From Paraburkholderia phenazinium (GTDB lineage: Bacteria; Pseudomonadota; Gammaproteobacteria; Burkholderiales; Burkholderiaceae): a DNA stretch of 64,000 nt. Shown here one piece after another: positions 17,335 through 26,922 of this stretch (its first letter is position 1; every line of letters begins with the position of its first letter). The notes below the pieces were generated by a model. That model was not told the DNA's origin, did not search any database, and saw only the letters and a program-made list of their open reading frames with translations. The stretch spans positions 124,001 to 188,000 of the forward strand of contig NZ_FSRM01000002.1 of assembly GCF_900141745.1 (NCBI RefSeq). Reading direction: 5' to 3'. The position numbers were made by a program, and so were the translations under genes.

Positions 17335-17714
17335 GGGCGTCTCTGATCGGATGCGGCAAAGCGGAGTGACATTTTACGCGCTCGCCACGCTGGTCCTTTC
17401 GCCGCCCACGAGTGCGAAGAGATGCCGGCCACCGCACGCAACATTCAACCGTTCAATGGACAGACAAATTACTTCGTATGACGAATTGATTTGAAAAGGC
17501 ACGCTTGCTCGTCCGCCAGGCGCCAGAATTTGTGTCGCAAATCGAAATAGTAGTTGAATTCCGTATGCGATTTTCCGATGGGGCCGCCTTACCAGGTAAG
17601 GCTTACGCCCTTTCGTTGCTTTCAAAGGGTCCGAAAGACACATCTCTGTCATAAACACGACATATTCGTAAACCAGCATGAAACGTTGACGCGACTACTT
17701 TTTGGGGCAACGCC
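17335..17714. other. Divergent intergenic region LysR/PiT
   Basis: 380 bp with promoters for the GcvA-like LysR gene and for the phosphate transporter. The right end carries a partial Pho-box-like sequence, listed separately. No gene found. Confidence 0.35.
17646..17664 (+). promoter_or_regulatory. Partial Pho-box-like sequence before the PiT gene
   Basis: The first half CTGTCAT (17646-17652) matches the PhoB half-site exactly and is followed four bases later by ACGACAT (17657-17663), four of seven matches, in the correct 11-bp repeat spacing. It lies about 50 bp upstream of the PiT start, a good promoter position. Only one unit is visible, so it is tentative. Confidence 0.35.
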
Positions 17715-19301
17715 ATGCCGGAACTGTCTTACCCGCAAACGCCTGCCACGGGCGGCCGAAACCGCAACATTGGTATGATCATTTTCCTGATCGTGATCGC
17801 GATTGGTGCGGTGTACTGTGCCGCCCATCTGGTCAGCGATCTGCAGTCGGTTCAATCGCTCAGCTTTCTGCCTTACCTGTTGCTTGGCGTCGCGTTGCTG
17901 ATCGCGCTCGGTTTTGAGTTCGTCAACGGCTTTCACGATACCGCGAACGCCGTCGCCACCGTCATCTACACCCATTCGCTTGCGCCGAATTTCGCGGTGA
18001 TCTGGTCGGGCACGTGGAATTTCCTCGGCGTCCTGACATCGACCGGCGCAGTCGCCTTCGGCGTGCTGCAGCTTCTGCCCGTCGAACTGATCCTGCAGGT
18101 CGGCAGCAGCGCGGGTTTCGCAATGGTGTTCGCACTGCTGATCGCGGCGATCATCTGGAACCTCGGGACGTGGTTCTTCGGCTTGCCCTCATCGAGCTCG
18201 CACACGCTGGTGGGATCGATCATCGGCGTCGGCCTGATGAACCAGCTGATGCACGGCTCCAGCGGCACGAGCGGCGTGGACTGGAACCAGGCGTTGGGCG
18301 TCGGCAAGTCGCTGGTGTTCTCGCCTATCGTCGGTTTCCTGCTGTCGGGATTGCTGCTGATGGTCCTGAAAGCGGTCGTACGTGTGCCGGCCCTGTACGC
18401 CGAACCGAAGGGCAACGAGCCGCCGCCGTTCTGGATTCGCTGCCTGCTCATTCTGACCTGCACGGGCGTCTCGTTCGCGCACGGGTCGAATGACGGCCAG
18501 AAAGGCATGGGCCTCATCATGCTGATCCTGATCGGTACGGTGCCGACCGCCTACGCCTTGAACAAGGCCGTGACGCCTGCGGAAACGCAAACCTTCGTCG
18601 CCGTGTCGCAACAGGCCGCCGCGACGTTCGGCAAATACACCAATGGCGCACCGCCGTCGGCCCATCCGCGCGCCGACGTCGAAGCGTATGTGCAGACGCA
18701 TAAATTGACGCCGGAGACGCTGCCTGCGCTCCAGCAGCTGACCACGCAGATTGGCCAGCAGGTTGGCACGTCCGGCTCGATGGCAGCGGTGCCGCAGGAT
18801 GTCGTCGACAACGTGCGCAACAACATGTACGTCGTCTCCGAAGCGGTTCGCCTGATGGACAAGGCCAAGCAGCCCGACTTTGCCGCAGACGACGACAAGG
18901 TGATCGACAACTTCAAGAAGCAGATCGATCGCGCCACCAAATTTATCCCGACCTGGGTCAAGGTCGCAGTAGCGATCGCGCTCGGCCTGGGGACGATGGT
19001 GGGCTGGAAGCGCATTGTCGTGACGGTCGGCGAAAAAATCGGCAAGCAGCATCTGACCTATGGGCAAGGCGCGTCGGCGGAACTGGTGGCGATGCTGACG
19101 ATTGGAGCGGCTGACGTCTACGGTCTGCCGGTGTCGACGACCCACGTGCTGTCGTCAGGCGTGGCCGGCACGATGGCAGCCAACGGTTCCGGCCTGCAAT
19201 GGAGCACCGTGCGCAGCCTGCTGTTGGCATGGGTGCTGACGCTGCCGGTTTCGATCGCGCTGGCAGCGGGCTTGTATTGGGTGTTCCTGCACGTGTTCTG
19301 A
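17715..19301 (+). CDS. pit: Inorganic phosphate transporter, PiT family
   Basis: A 528-residue inner-membrane phosphate (metal-phosphate):H+ symporter. It carries the two PiT signature repeats: GFEFVNGFHDTANAVATVIYT near residue 60 and a C-terminal inverted copy near VYGLPVSTTHVLSSGVAGTM. Both halves have about five helices and are joined by a ~150-residue hydrophilic insert (about 285-405). The ATG follows a GGGG site. A convergent polyphosphate kinase gene lies just downstream across a shared terminator, consistent with phosphate uptake and storage being neighbouring functions. Confidence 0.93.
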   Translation: MPELSYPQTPATGGRNRNIGMIIFLIVIAIGAVYCAAHLVSDLQSVQSLSFLPYLLLGVALLIALGFEFVNGFHDTANAVATVIYTHSLAPNFAVIWSGTWNFLGVLTSTGAVAFGVLQLLPVELILQVGSSAGFAMVFALLIAAIIWNLGTWFFGLPSSSSHTLVGSIIGVGLMNQLMHGSSGTSGVDWNQALGVGKSLVFSPIVGFLLSGLLLMVLKAVVRVPALYAEPKGNEPPPFWIRCLLILTCTGVSFAHGSNDGQKGMGLIMLILIGTVPTAYALNKAVTPAETQTFVAVSQQAAATFGKYTNGAPPSAHPRADVEAYVQTHKLTPETLPALQQLTTQIGQQVGTSGSMAAVPQDVVDNVRNNMYVVSEAVRLMDKAKQPDFAADDDKVIDNFKKQIDRATKFIPTWVKVAVAIALGLGTMVGWKRIVVTVGEKIGKQHLTYGQGASAELVAMLTIGAADVYGLPVSTTHVLSSGVAGTMAANGSGLQWSTVRSLLLAWVLTLPVSIALAAGLYWVFLHVF

Positions 19302-19356
19302 AGCTTCAGCGGACGGGGTTGTGGCGGCACGACAGGCCGCCCATCCCGTCAGCCAT

Positions 19357-19389
19357 AAAAAAGCGCGGCTCGTGAGCCGCGCTTTTTTT
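19357..19389. terminator. Bidirectional terminator between PiT and PPK2
   Basis: AAAAAAGCGCGGCT / AGCCGCGC / TTTTTTT: a perfect 9-10 bp GC stem with a small loop, an A-run on one side and a T-run on the other, situated between convergent genes. It should terminate both transcripts. Confidence 0.9.
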
Positions 19390-19410
19390 GTCACATCGAT
19401 CCACTCAAAC

Positions 19411-20337
19411 TCAATACAGTTCCGGCACGATCATATTGGCCGGCACTGGCTGACGGATGTACTCGCTGTTGTGTACACGCTCCGGCAGGTTGATCGTCGG
19501 ATGCTCGATCTCGTGGTACGGCACCTGACTCAGCAAATGGTGAATGCAGTTCAGACGCGCGCGCTTCTTGTCGACGGCCTGCACGACCCACCATGGCGCT
19601 TCGGGAATATGCGAACGCTGCAGCATCACTTCCTTCGCGTGCGTATAAGCCTCCCAGCGGCGGCGGCTTTCCAGGTCCATCGGGCTCAGCTTCCACTGCT
19701 TGAGCGGATCGTGGATGCGGGTCTGAAAGCGGATTTCCTGCTCTTCGTCGGTGATCGAAAACCAGTACTTGATAATCTGCACGCCGCTGCGCACCAGCAT
19801 CTTCTCGAACTCCGGCACCGAGCGGAAAAACTCCTCGTACTCTTCGTCGGTACAGAAGTTCATCACGCGCTCGACACCCGCCCGGTTGTACCAGCTGCGG
19901 TCAAACAGCACCATCTCGCCGCCAGCCGGCAGATGGGTTGCATAGCGCTGAAAATACCACTGCGTGCGCTCGCGATTGTTCGGCGCCGGTAGTGCCGCAA
20001 CCCGGCACACGCGCGGGTTCAGGCGCTGCGTGATGCGCTTGATCGCGCCACCCTTGCCTGCCGCATCGCGTCCCTCGAAAATCACTACCAGACGGTGCCC
20101 CGTCGCGACGATCCAGTCCTGCAGTTTGACCAGCTCCCCTTGCAGACGGAACAGCTCGCGGAAGTAATGCTTACGCGCCTCGCGATGCTCGGGTGAGAAG
20201 CCCGCTTCGCCGTCGCCGATGCGGTCGTCTACCTCCATCTCGAGCTCTTCGTCGTACGCGTCGATGAGATCCTCTTCAAAACGGCGCTGCCGTTCTGCCA
20301 TCGATGCCGTATCGGCGCTGGGATCCTGCTCTTTCAT
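19411..20337 (-). CDS. ppk2: Polyphosphate kinase 2 (PPK2)
   Basis: A 308-residue single-domain PPK2, which transfers phosphate between polyphosphate and nucleotides in the cytoplasm. It has Walker A GRDAAGKGG (89-97), Walker B FDRSWYNRAG (about 145-154) and the lid region RFQTRIHDPLKQWKLSPMD. The start at ATG 20337 follows an AGGAG site; a longer in-frame reading lacks homology-like sequence. Size and a single domain fit the class that phosphorylates NDPs, but the sequence alone does not settle class I against III. It is convergent with the phosphate transporter. Confidence 0.92.
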   Translation of the reverse strand: MKEQDPSADTASMAERQRRFEEDLIDAYDEELEMEVDDRIGDGEAGFSPEHREARKHYFRELFRLQGELVKLQDWIVATGHRLVVIFEGRDAAGKGGAIKRITQRLNPRVCRVAALPAPNNRERTQWYFQRYATHLPAGGEMVLFDRSWYNRAGVERVMNFCTDEEYEEFFRSVPEFEKMLVRSGVQIIKYWFSITDEEQEIRFQTRIHDPLKQWKLSPMDLESRRRWEAYTHAKEVMLQRSHIPEAPWWVVQAVDKKRARLNCIHHLLSQVPYHEIEHPTINLPERVHNSEYIRQPVPANMIVPELY

Positions 20338-20644
20338 CGCGACTCTCCTGAAACGGGGAATAGGTAGGCGCACCGCGCGAACCGCTGCGGCAACCGCCCG
20401 ATTATCGAGTACCGAGGTGTCACTGTTATTACTGGGGCGACATGCGTAGCGCCTGAAGGGCCGCCACGGATGATTTCCGCTCATCCGGACACCGATCTGC
20501 GCGCGAACCGTCGTATGCGAACCATGATAACCAGTTTGGCCACCTTTAAATTGGCCTACGGCCAGTTTCTCACGCCCTTTCCCGTGCCTTGAAAACCGGC
20601 AGACAGCCCTGCAGTTACGCTCCCGCCTTGTCCGGAGCTTCACC
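20338..20644. other. Divergent intergenic region PPK2/HtrA-like
   Basis: 307 bp expected to hold promoters for the PPK2 gene and the protease gene. No regulatory site or RNA could be supported. Confidence 0.35.
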
Positions 20645-21691
20645 ATGGGAAGCCGTCCCCGTTTTATCGACGACCTGTCGCGCGCGGCGTCTGAGCCCGT
20701 TGCGCCTGGCGGGTCCACTGGCCCGTCCGCGCTATCCGACGACGCCCTGCTCGACGCCTACTCGCGCACCGTGATCGGCGCGCTGGAGCGCGTCCAGCAG
20801 GCAGTCGTCTTCATTTCCGTCGAACACCGAACCCCCGCCAACCCCGGTGGCCGCGGCACACGCGGCGGCACCGGCTCGGGCTTTCTGTTCACACCTGACG
20901 GCTACCTGCTGACCAATAGTCATGTCGTGCACGGCGCCGCGCAGATCCGCGTGACCCTCGCGGACGGCAGCCAGTTCGACGCCGATCTGGTCGGCGACGA
21001 CCCCGGCAGCGACCTCGCCGTGCTGCGGATCGGCTCGGCCGAACCGTTGCCGCACGTCGAACTCGGCGAATCCGGGCGGCTGCGGGTCGGTCAGATTGCG
21101 ATCGCGGTCGGCAACCCGCTCGGCCTCCAGCAGACCGTCACGACCGGCGTGGTGTCCGCCCTCGGCCGCTCGCTGCGCTCGAACTCGGGCCGCATGATCT
21201 ACGACGTGATCCAGACCGACGCGGCCTTGAATCCCGGCAATTCGGGCGGTCCGTTGATCAACTCGGCGGGTCAGGTGATCGGCGTGAACACGGCCATCAT
21301 CCCCGGTGCTCAGGCCATCTGCTTTGCCACCGCAATCGACACCGCCAAGTGGGTCATCATGCAGATCTTCGCCCATGGCCGCGTGCGCCGTGCGTATATC
21401 GGCGTAGCGGGCACCACGACGCCGCTGTCGCGGCGTGTACAGCGCTACTTTGGATTGAACTCGGAGACCGGCGTGCGGGTGATGGAAATCGTCAAGGCGA
21501 GCCCGGCCGCGCTCGGTGGACTGCGCACGGACGACACGATCGTCGCGATCGATGCGCTGCCCGTCGACGGGGTCGATAGCCTGCAACGGGTGCTGGATGC
21601 GTCGCGCATCGACCGTCCGGTCAATATGACGGTGTTGCGCGGCGCGCAGCGGCTCGAGCTGACGCTGACGCCGGTCGAACAGACGAGTTGA
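20645..21691 (+). CDS. S1C serine protease, HtrA-like, without signal peptide
   Basis: A 348-residue trypsin-like protease with the catalytic triad H93 (TNSHVV), D123 (GSDLAVL) and S200 (GNSGGP), followed by a single PDZ domain (about 255-345). HtrA/DegP proteins normally have an export signal; this one begins with a charged, Pro/Ser-rich tail and no hydrophobic segment, so it appears cytoplasmic or exported by another route. The start is backed by a GGAG site seven bases upstream. Role is probably proteolysis of damaged proteins; substrate unknown. Confidence 0.9.
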   Translation: MGSRPRFIDDLSRAASEPVAPGGSTGPSALSDDALLDAYSRTVIGALERVQQAVVFISVEHRTPANPGGRGTRGGTGSGFLFTPDGYLLTNSHVVHGAAQIRVTLADGSQFDADLVGDDPGSDLAVLRIGSAEPLPHVELGESGRLRVGQIAIAVGNPLGLQQTVTTGVVSALGRSLRSNSGRMIYDVIQTDAALNPGNSGGPLINSAGQVIGVNTAIIPGAQAICFATAIDTAKWVIMQIFAHGRVRRAYIGVAGTTTPLSRRVQRYFGLNSETGVRVMEIVKASPAALGGLRTDDTIVAIDALPVDGVDSLQRVLDASRIDRPVNMTVLRGAQRLELTLTPVEQTS

Positions 21692-21820
21692 GATTGATGC
21701 GAAGAAACGCACCAGTGTCACGGCGATTTTCTATACTGAGGGAACCGACCCTCGAGCGCATTCAAACTGCATGGGATCGGCGCAGGTGCTTTAGCGCCAA
21801 CGCCGACACAGGAGAGCGAT

Positions 21821-22090
21821 GTGACAAGCAACTATCAGGTGCGAGTCACGCGGAACACCGCCGACTACGACGACTCCGGCGTGCCGCGTGTGACGAAAAC
21901 GCCAGCGCGCGTTGAAATTGCCGCATCGCGACGCGAACTGGTGTTTGCCGATCGCGACGCCCTGCAGCAATTTATCGACGCCTGCGTCAAAGCCCGCGAA
22001 GAGGCATTCGGCGTCACGTCGAACTCAGCCCTCTCGGAGGCCGATAAGGCCGCCTGGGCGCGCTTCCTCGGGCGGTTTACGGAGTTGTAA
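21821..22090 (+). CDS. Small conserved-looking protein of unknown function
   Basis: An 89-residue soluble protein starting at GTG 21821 after an AGGAG site. No signal peptide, membrane segment or motif is recognised; the C-terminal half is helical and charged (AFGVTSNSALSEADKAAWARFL). It follows the HtrA-like gene by 129 bp on the same strand and could share its transcript. Function cannot be assigned. Confidence 0.55.
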   Translation: MTSNYQVRVTRNTADYDDSGVPRVTKTPARVEIAASRRELVFADRDALQQFIDACVKAREEAFGVTSNSALSEADKAAWARFLGRFTEL

Positions 22091-22185
22091 GCGCATCGCG
22101 CGTCGACTGCTCGAGCCGTCTCGTGCTGCACTGCATGGCGGCGGTGCAGTGCTGAATGCGCGCCCGCCGCCGCCATTTCAAACGC

Positions 22186-23913
22186 TCACTGAACCACTCG
22201 CGTCACACCGCGGCCACGCGGATCGGCAGCCGGCTCCGGCGTATCGCCATTGACCTTGATGACCTGGATATCGCCGCTGAAATCCTGGCCTTTCAACACG
22301 TAACCCTTCGCCTCGATCTGCTGCGCGAGATCGCCGGTGATCGGCTTGTACGGCTCCCAGAAGATCGTGTTAGGCGGCAACAACTGGTGATGAAAGCGCA
22401 TCGCGGCGACTGCGTCGGGCAACGGCATGTTGAAGTCGTAGACGTTGTTGATCACCTGGAAAATCGACGTGAAGATGCGCGAGCCACCCGGCGTGCCGAT
22501 CACCAGCGACACCTTGCCGTCCTTCGTCAGGATAGTCGGCGTCATCGACGAAAGCGGACGCTTCTTCGGCGCGATCGCATTCGCATCGCTGCCCACCACG
22601 CCAAACTGGTTCGCCACCCCCGGCTTGGCGGAGAAGTCGTCCATTTCATCGTTGAGCACGATCCCTGTGCCGTCCACCACGACGCCCGAGCCGAAATAGC
22701 CATTGAGCGTATAGGTGTTCGACACCGCGTTACCCCACTTGTCGATCACCGAGAAATGCGTGGTCTCGGCCTTTTCCGGCATCGAGGTGCCGAGTCCTGG
22801 CTGCACACTCTTTGTGTCCGATGGAGTCGTGGGGTTAACGTCGGCGGCGCGTTTGGCAAGGTACGCATCGTCGATCAACTGCGCCACCGGAACCTTGTAG
22901 AAATCAGGGTCGCCCATGTACTGGGCACGGTCGGCAAATACACGCTTTTCGATTTCCGCAATCAGGTGCACATACTGCGCCGAGTTGAGCGGCACGTCCT
23001 TGAAGTCAGGTGCGATATCCGCCTTCATCTTTAGCAATTGCACGAGACCGACACCGCCTGAGCTCGGCGGCGGCGCGGTGATCACGTGATAGCCATTCCA
23101 GTCGGCCTGAACCGGCTCACGCCAGATGGCCTTGTACTCATGCAGATCCTCTTTCGTGATCAAGCCATGGCCGCGCATGGATGTGGCGATCAGGTCGGCG
23201 GTCTTGCCATCGTAGAAGTCTTTGGCACCCTGATTGGCAATACGCGTCAGCACGGCGGCAAGGTCCGCCTGCTTGAAGTTGACGCCCTGCTTGAGATTAC
23301 CAAAGTAGGTATCGAAGTTGGTCTTGCCTGCAAACTCTTTAGCGGCATCGTCACGACGCTGCTGCAACTGTTCGCTCACTTCGAAGCCGTCTGTAGCGTA
23401 CTTGATGGCCGGAGCCAGCACCTGCTTCCACTTCAGCTTGCCGAAACGGCGCTGCGCTTCCCACATGCCTTCGACCGTGCCCGGCACACCCACCGCGCGA
23501 TAACCGAAAAGGCTCATGCCTTTGACGACCTCGCCCTTGTCGTCGAGATACATATTGCGTGTGGCCGCAAGCGGCGCCTTCTCCCGATAGTCGAGAAAGT
23601 ACGGTTTGCCGTTGACATACAGCGTCATAAAACCACCACCGCCAATGTTGCCAGCTTCCGGATACGTCACGGCAAGCGTAAAGGCAATCGCCACGGCGGC
23701 GTCGACGGCATTGCCGCCTTCCTTGAAGATCTGCTCAGCGGCATCGGCGCTGAACTTGTCTGCCACGGCAACGGCCGAAGCGTCGAGAACTGCGGGTTGC
23801 TGATCCGAAGTCTTCGCGTACGCCGGCACCGCTTCGAGGAACCCGCTCGATACGGTAAGGAATGCTGCTAACGCAAATGCGCAAGCAGACAACTTTACTT
23901 TACCCGATGACAT
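22186..23913 (-). CDS. ggt: Gamma-glutamyltransferase (periplasmic)
   Basis: A 575-residue N-terminal nucleophile hydrolase that removes or transfers the gamma-glutamyl group of glutathione and related amides in the periplasm. A signal peptide spans about residues 1-33. The self-cleavage site precedes T384 in ETTHFSVID, which becomes the N-terminus of the small subunit and the catalytic nucleophile; GGSRIFTS and the PLSSMTPT binding segments follow. A GGAGGG site precedes the ATG. It lies downstream of the ectoine operon and MHS permease on the same strand, but a 102-bp gap makes separate expression likely. Confidence 0.93.
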   Translation of the reverse strand: MSSGKVKLSACAFALAAFLTVSSGFLEAVPAYAKTSDQQPAVLDASAVAVADKFSADAAEQIFKEGGNAVDAAVAIAFTLAVTYPEAGNIGGGGFMTLYVNGKPYFLDYREKAPLAATRNMYLDDKGEVVKGMSLFGYRAVGVPGTVEGMWEAQRRFGKLKWKQVLAPAIKYATDGFEVSEQLQQRRDDAAKEFAGKTNFDTYFGNLKQGVNFKQADLAAVLTRIANQGAKDFYDGKTADLIATSMRGHGLITKEDLHEYKAIWREPVQADWNGYHVITAPPPSSGGVGLVQLLKMKADIAPDFKDVPLNSAQYVHLIAEIEKRVFADRAQYMGDPDFYKVPVAQLIDDAYLAKRAADVNPTTPSDTKSVQPGLGTSMPEKAETTHFSVIDKWGNAVSNTYTLNGYFGSGVVVDGTGIVLNDEMDDFSAKPGVANQFGVVGSDANAIAPKKRPLSSMTPTILTKDGKVSLVIGTPGGSRIFTSIFQVINNVYDFNMPLPDAVAAMRFHHQLLPPNTIFWEPYKPITGDLAQQIEAKGYVLKGQDFSGDIQVIKVNGDTPEPAADPRGRGVTRVVQ

Positions 23914-24015
23914 TCACCGCCCTCCATGACAAATTCCCTGATCGGAACAAACGTTTGCCTTGGGCTTATAGCATGAGGAGGGCGGTTTTGCGAAGCCGCA
24001 ACACGCTCGGTCGCG

Positions 24016-25353
24016 CTACTTCTTGCCTGGAATCTCCCGTCCGCGCAAGGAGCAGCCGGTGGTTTCCGTAACGAACAGCAGCGCGCATGCGCCGATCACA
24101 CAAGCGCCCATCATGTAGTAAGCCGGCACCAGCGTACTGCCGGTATGCGCAATGAGCCACTCGTTCACCATCGGAGCGGTGCCTCCGAAGATCGAGGTCG
24201 AGATGTTGTAGGCGATGGCCATGCCGGCATAGCGCACCTGAGTAGGGAACATTGCTGGGAACATCGCCGAGATGCTGGCCAGTTGAGGCACGTAGAGCAA
24301 GCCCAACACGGCGAAACCCGCGAGCGCACCCGCTATTCCATGCCGCATCAGGAGGAACATGGGAATGGCCGCGACGAAAAGGCCAATCAGCGAAAACCAC
24401 CAGACATTCTTGCGGCCGACCCGATCAGAAAAGGTCCCGGCAAAAGGTAGAAAGACCATCATTGCCAGCATGCCAATGAGCGGGACGAGCAATGACATGT
24501 TGTCGCTCATACTCAATTGCTTCTGCATGAAGGTCGGCATATAAGCCAATAACACGTAATTGACGACATTCAAGGCCACCACCAGGCCGCCAAGCAACAG
24601 CAGCGGCTGCGCATATCCGGTCAGCAGATCTTTCAGCGGCACGCGAGCGTCGTTTTCCTCTCGGCTCGACTGCTCGAGCTCGAGAAAGACAGGCGTGTCT
24701 TCGAGTCTGGAACGCAGATAGAAGCCGATCAGCCCAAGCGGGGCCGCGATCAGAAACGGCAGACGCCACCCCCAGGCATGCATCGTTGTGTTTCCCAATG
24801 CAATGGAACAACCCAGCATCAGAAACGCGCCGAGAGAAAAGCCTGCCAGCGTGGCAAATTCGAGGAAGCTGCCGCAAAAGCCGCGCTTTTTGTCAGGCGC
24901 ATATTCGGCCATGAAGGTCGCCGCGCCACCATACTCCCCTCCAGTCGAAAAACCCTGGACCATCCGTAAGACGATCAGCACCGCGGGAGCCCACCATCCG
25001 ATGCTTGCATACGTTGGCACGAGCCCGACCAGCAGGGTCGCCGTAGACATCATGATGATCGTCAGCGCAAGCACATACTTGCGGCCCAGGCGGTCACCGA
25101 GCGGCCCCCAGAATAGTCCCCCGAGTGGGCGGACCAAAAACGAAATGGCGAAAGTGGCGAGCGCGAACAGCGTCGCCTGCGTCGTGTTGCCGGGGAACAG
25201 TGCGGCCGATATATACGTCAGGCCGTACGCATAGATGCCGTAGTCGAACCACTCGGTGGCATTGCCCAGCGCCGAGGCGGCGATGGCGCGCCGTAACAGG
25301 CCCGGCGAGGTGCCTTGCACAGTTTCGCCGTGCCATGGATGTACGTAACTCAT
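24016..25353 (-). CDS. MHS-family metabolite:H+ symporter (ProP-like)
   Basis: A 445-residue, 12-helix major-facilitator permease of the metabolite:H+ symporter family. The NATEWFDYGIYAYGLTYISAALF opening and DRLGRKYVL / GMLAMMVFLPFAGTFSDRVGRKN loops match the ProP/ShiA/KgtP group that imports compatible solutes or dicarboxylates. A GGAGGAA site precedes ATG 25353; an in-frame upstream extension is unlikely. Immediate proximity to doeD suggests a role with ectoine or its breakdown products, but the family carries many substrates, so this remains inference. Confidence 0.85.
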   Translation of the reverse strand: MSYVHPWHGETVQGTSPGLLRRAIAASALGNATEWFDYGIYAYGLTYISAALFPGNTTQATLFALATFAISFLVRPLGGLFWGPLGDRLGRKYVLALTIIMMSTATLLVGLVPTYASIGWWAPAVLIVLRMVQGFSTGGEYGGAATFMAEYAPDKKRGFCGSFLEFATLAGFSLGAFLMLGCSIALGNTTMHAWGWRLPFLIAAPLGLIGFYLRSRLEDTPVFLELEQSSREENDARVPLKDLLTGYAQPLLLLGGLVVALNVVNYVLLAYMPTFMQKQLSMSDNMSLLVPLIGMLAMMVFLPFAGTFSDRVGRKNVWWFSLIGLFVAAIPMFLLMRHGIAGALAGFAVLGLLYVPQLASISAMFPAMFPTQVRYAGMAIAYNISTSIFGGTAPMVNEWLIAHTGSTLVPAYYMMGACVIGACALLFVTETTGCSLRGREIPGKK

Positions 25354-25470
25354 GTCTTCCTCCAATCTCGAGGGATGCGGCCTGCGGCTCGGTGTCGCCG
25401 GTCTTATGTAGCCGCACCTGGTGTTGTGAAGCAGCACCCGGTGAAAGCACGCGACGGTGCGCGAATGGTG

Positions 25471-26868
25471 CTATGCGGTGGCCGGCTGCCCGTGTACTTC
25501 AGCGGCGATTTCGTCAACTGCGCCGCGCGCAAGACGCACGATTTCGTCCACGTCTGCGCGTGTGGCGACAAGGGGCGGCGCAAAGCCGAGAATGTCGCCG
25601 TGTGGCATGGCCCGCGCAATCAGACCACGTTGCATCGCAGCGGCCGACACACGCGGCCCAACCTTGAGCGTCGGATCGAAAGCACGCCGCTCATCCTTGT
25701 CCGCCATGAATTCCAAAGCAGCGAGCATACCCGCCCCGCGGACTTCACCTACCATTGGATGATCATCGAACGCTGCGTGCAGTTGCTCGAGCAGGTAAGC
25801 GCCGGTCTGCGCAGCGTTCTGCGTAATATTCTCGCGTTCGAGGATCTCGAGATTGGCGAGTGCCGCCGCAGCGCAAACCGGGTGACCCGAGTAGGTCCAG
25901 CCATGACCCATTGCGCCGAATTCCTGCGACGCCTTATCGATTACGTCCCACACCCCTTCACCGACAATCACGCCCGACAACGGCGCGTACGCGCTGGTCA
26001 GCCCCTTCGCAACGGTAATCAGATCGGGTTGGATACCGTAGTGTTGCGCGCCCATCTTCGAACCGAGGCGGCCAAAACCGCACACTACTTCATCGCTGAT
26101 CAACAGGATGTCGTGCTTCTTCAAGACCTGCTGGATCGCGGGCCAATAGCCGTCCGGCGGCGGCAGGATGCCGCCAGTGCCCATCACCGGTTCGCCGATG
26201 AAGGCGGCAATCGTATCGGCGCCCTCCTCTGCGATCAGCCGTTCCAGTTCATCGACGCAATACGCGACGAACTGCGTTTCGTTCATCCCGGCAGGCGCCT
26301 GACGGTACCAGTGCGGACACACCGTGTGCTTCACACGTTCCAGTGGCAAATCGAAATACTGATGAAAGCTGGGCAGACCCGTGAGACTGCCGGTGACGAT
26401 GCCCGAGCCGTGATAGCCGCGCTGGCGCGAGATGATCTTCTTCTTGTCAGGGCGCCCTTTGACGTTGTTGTAGTACCAGGCGAGCTTGATCTGCGTTTCG
26501 TTGGCATCCGAGCCGGACATGCCGTAGTACACCTTCTTCATCCCCGCTGGCGCCCAGTCGATAATGCGCGACGACAGTTCGATGATCGTATCTGTCGAGT
26601 GTCCGACGTACGTGTGGTAGTAGGCAAGTTTCTTCGCCTGCTCGTAGATCGCATCGGCCACTTCGGTGCGGCCATAGCCGATGTTCACGCAGTAGAGGCC
26701 AGCGAAGGCGTCAATGTACGTCTTGCCTTGGTGGTCCTCGATCCGGATGCCTTTGGCACCCGTCACAATGCGGCCCGGCAGAGCGCCGCTAGCGTGATCG
26801 TGCGCGTGCGTCGAGGGGTGCATGAAATGCGCGCGGTCTGCTTCGAAGAGCTGGTTGAGTTGGGTCAT
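25471..26868 (-). CDS. doeD: DoeD-type aminotransferase (diaminobutyrate transaminase, class III)
   Basis: A 465-residue class III PLP aminotransferase. The PLP lysine sits in VAKGLTS (about residue 288) and the FAGLYCVNIGYG and GEPVMGTGGILPP segments are typical of omega-transaminases. In the ectoine catabolic pathway the family member DoeD converts L-2,4-diaminobutyrate to aspartate semialdehyde, which fits its place directly downstream of doeC. ATG 26868 is preferred over ATG 26883 because only the former has a good GGAG ribosome site. The exact substrate is inferred from the neighbourhood. Confidence 0.88.
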   Translation of the reverse strand: MTQLNQLFEADRAHFMHPSTHAHDHASGALPGRIVTGAKGIRIEDHQGKTYIDAFAGLYCVNIGYGRTEVADAIYEQAKKLAYYHTYVGHSTDTIIELSSRIIDWAPAGMKKVYYGMSGSDANETQIKLAWYYNNVKGRPDKKKIISRQRGYHGSGIVTGSLTGLPSFHQYFDLPLERVKHTVCPHWYRQAPAGMNETQFVAYCVDELERLIAEEGADTIAAFIGEPVMGTGGILPPPDGYWPAIQQVLKKHDILLISDEVVCGFGRLGSKMGAQHYGIQPDLITVAKGLTSAYAPLSGVIVGEGVWDVIDKASQEFGAMGHGWTYSGHPVCAAAALANLEILERENITQNAAQTGAYLLEQLHAAFDDHPMVGEVRGAGMLAALEFMADKDERRAFDPTLKVGPRVSAAAMQRGLIARAMPHGDILGFAPPLVATRADVDEIVRLARGAVDEIAAEVHGQPATA

Positions 26869-26922
26869 GAGGTTCTCCGTCATATTAGCGATGAGTGGGA
26901 TTGGATTGCGCGGGCGACCTGG

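Noticed and set aside
17646..17664. A full, strong Pho box before PiT
   Set aside because: Only one half-site matches well, so it is kept only as a tentative site.
18189..19145. Minus-strand open frame opposite the PiT transporter
   Set aside because: Arginine- and histidine-rich antisense frame without recognisable domain.
22156..23871. Long plus-strand open frames opposite gamma-glutamyltransferase
   Set aside because: They mirror the GGT codons in high-GC DNA and show no domain or start signal.
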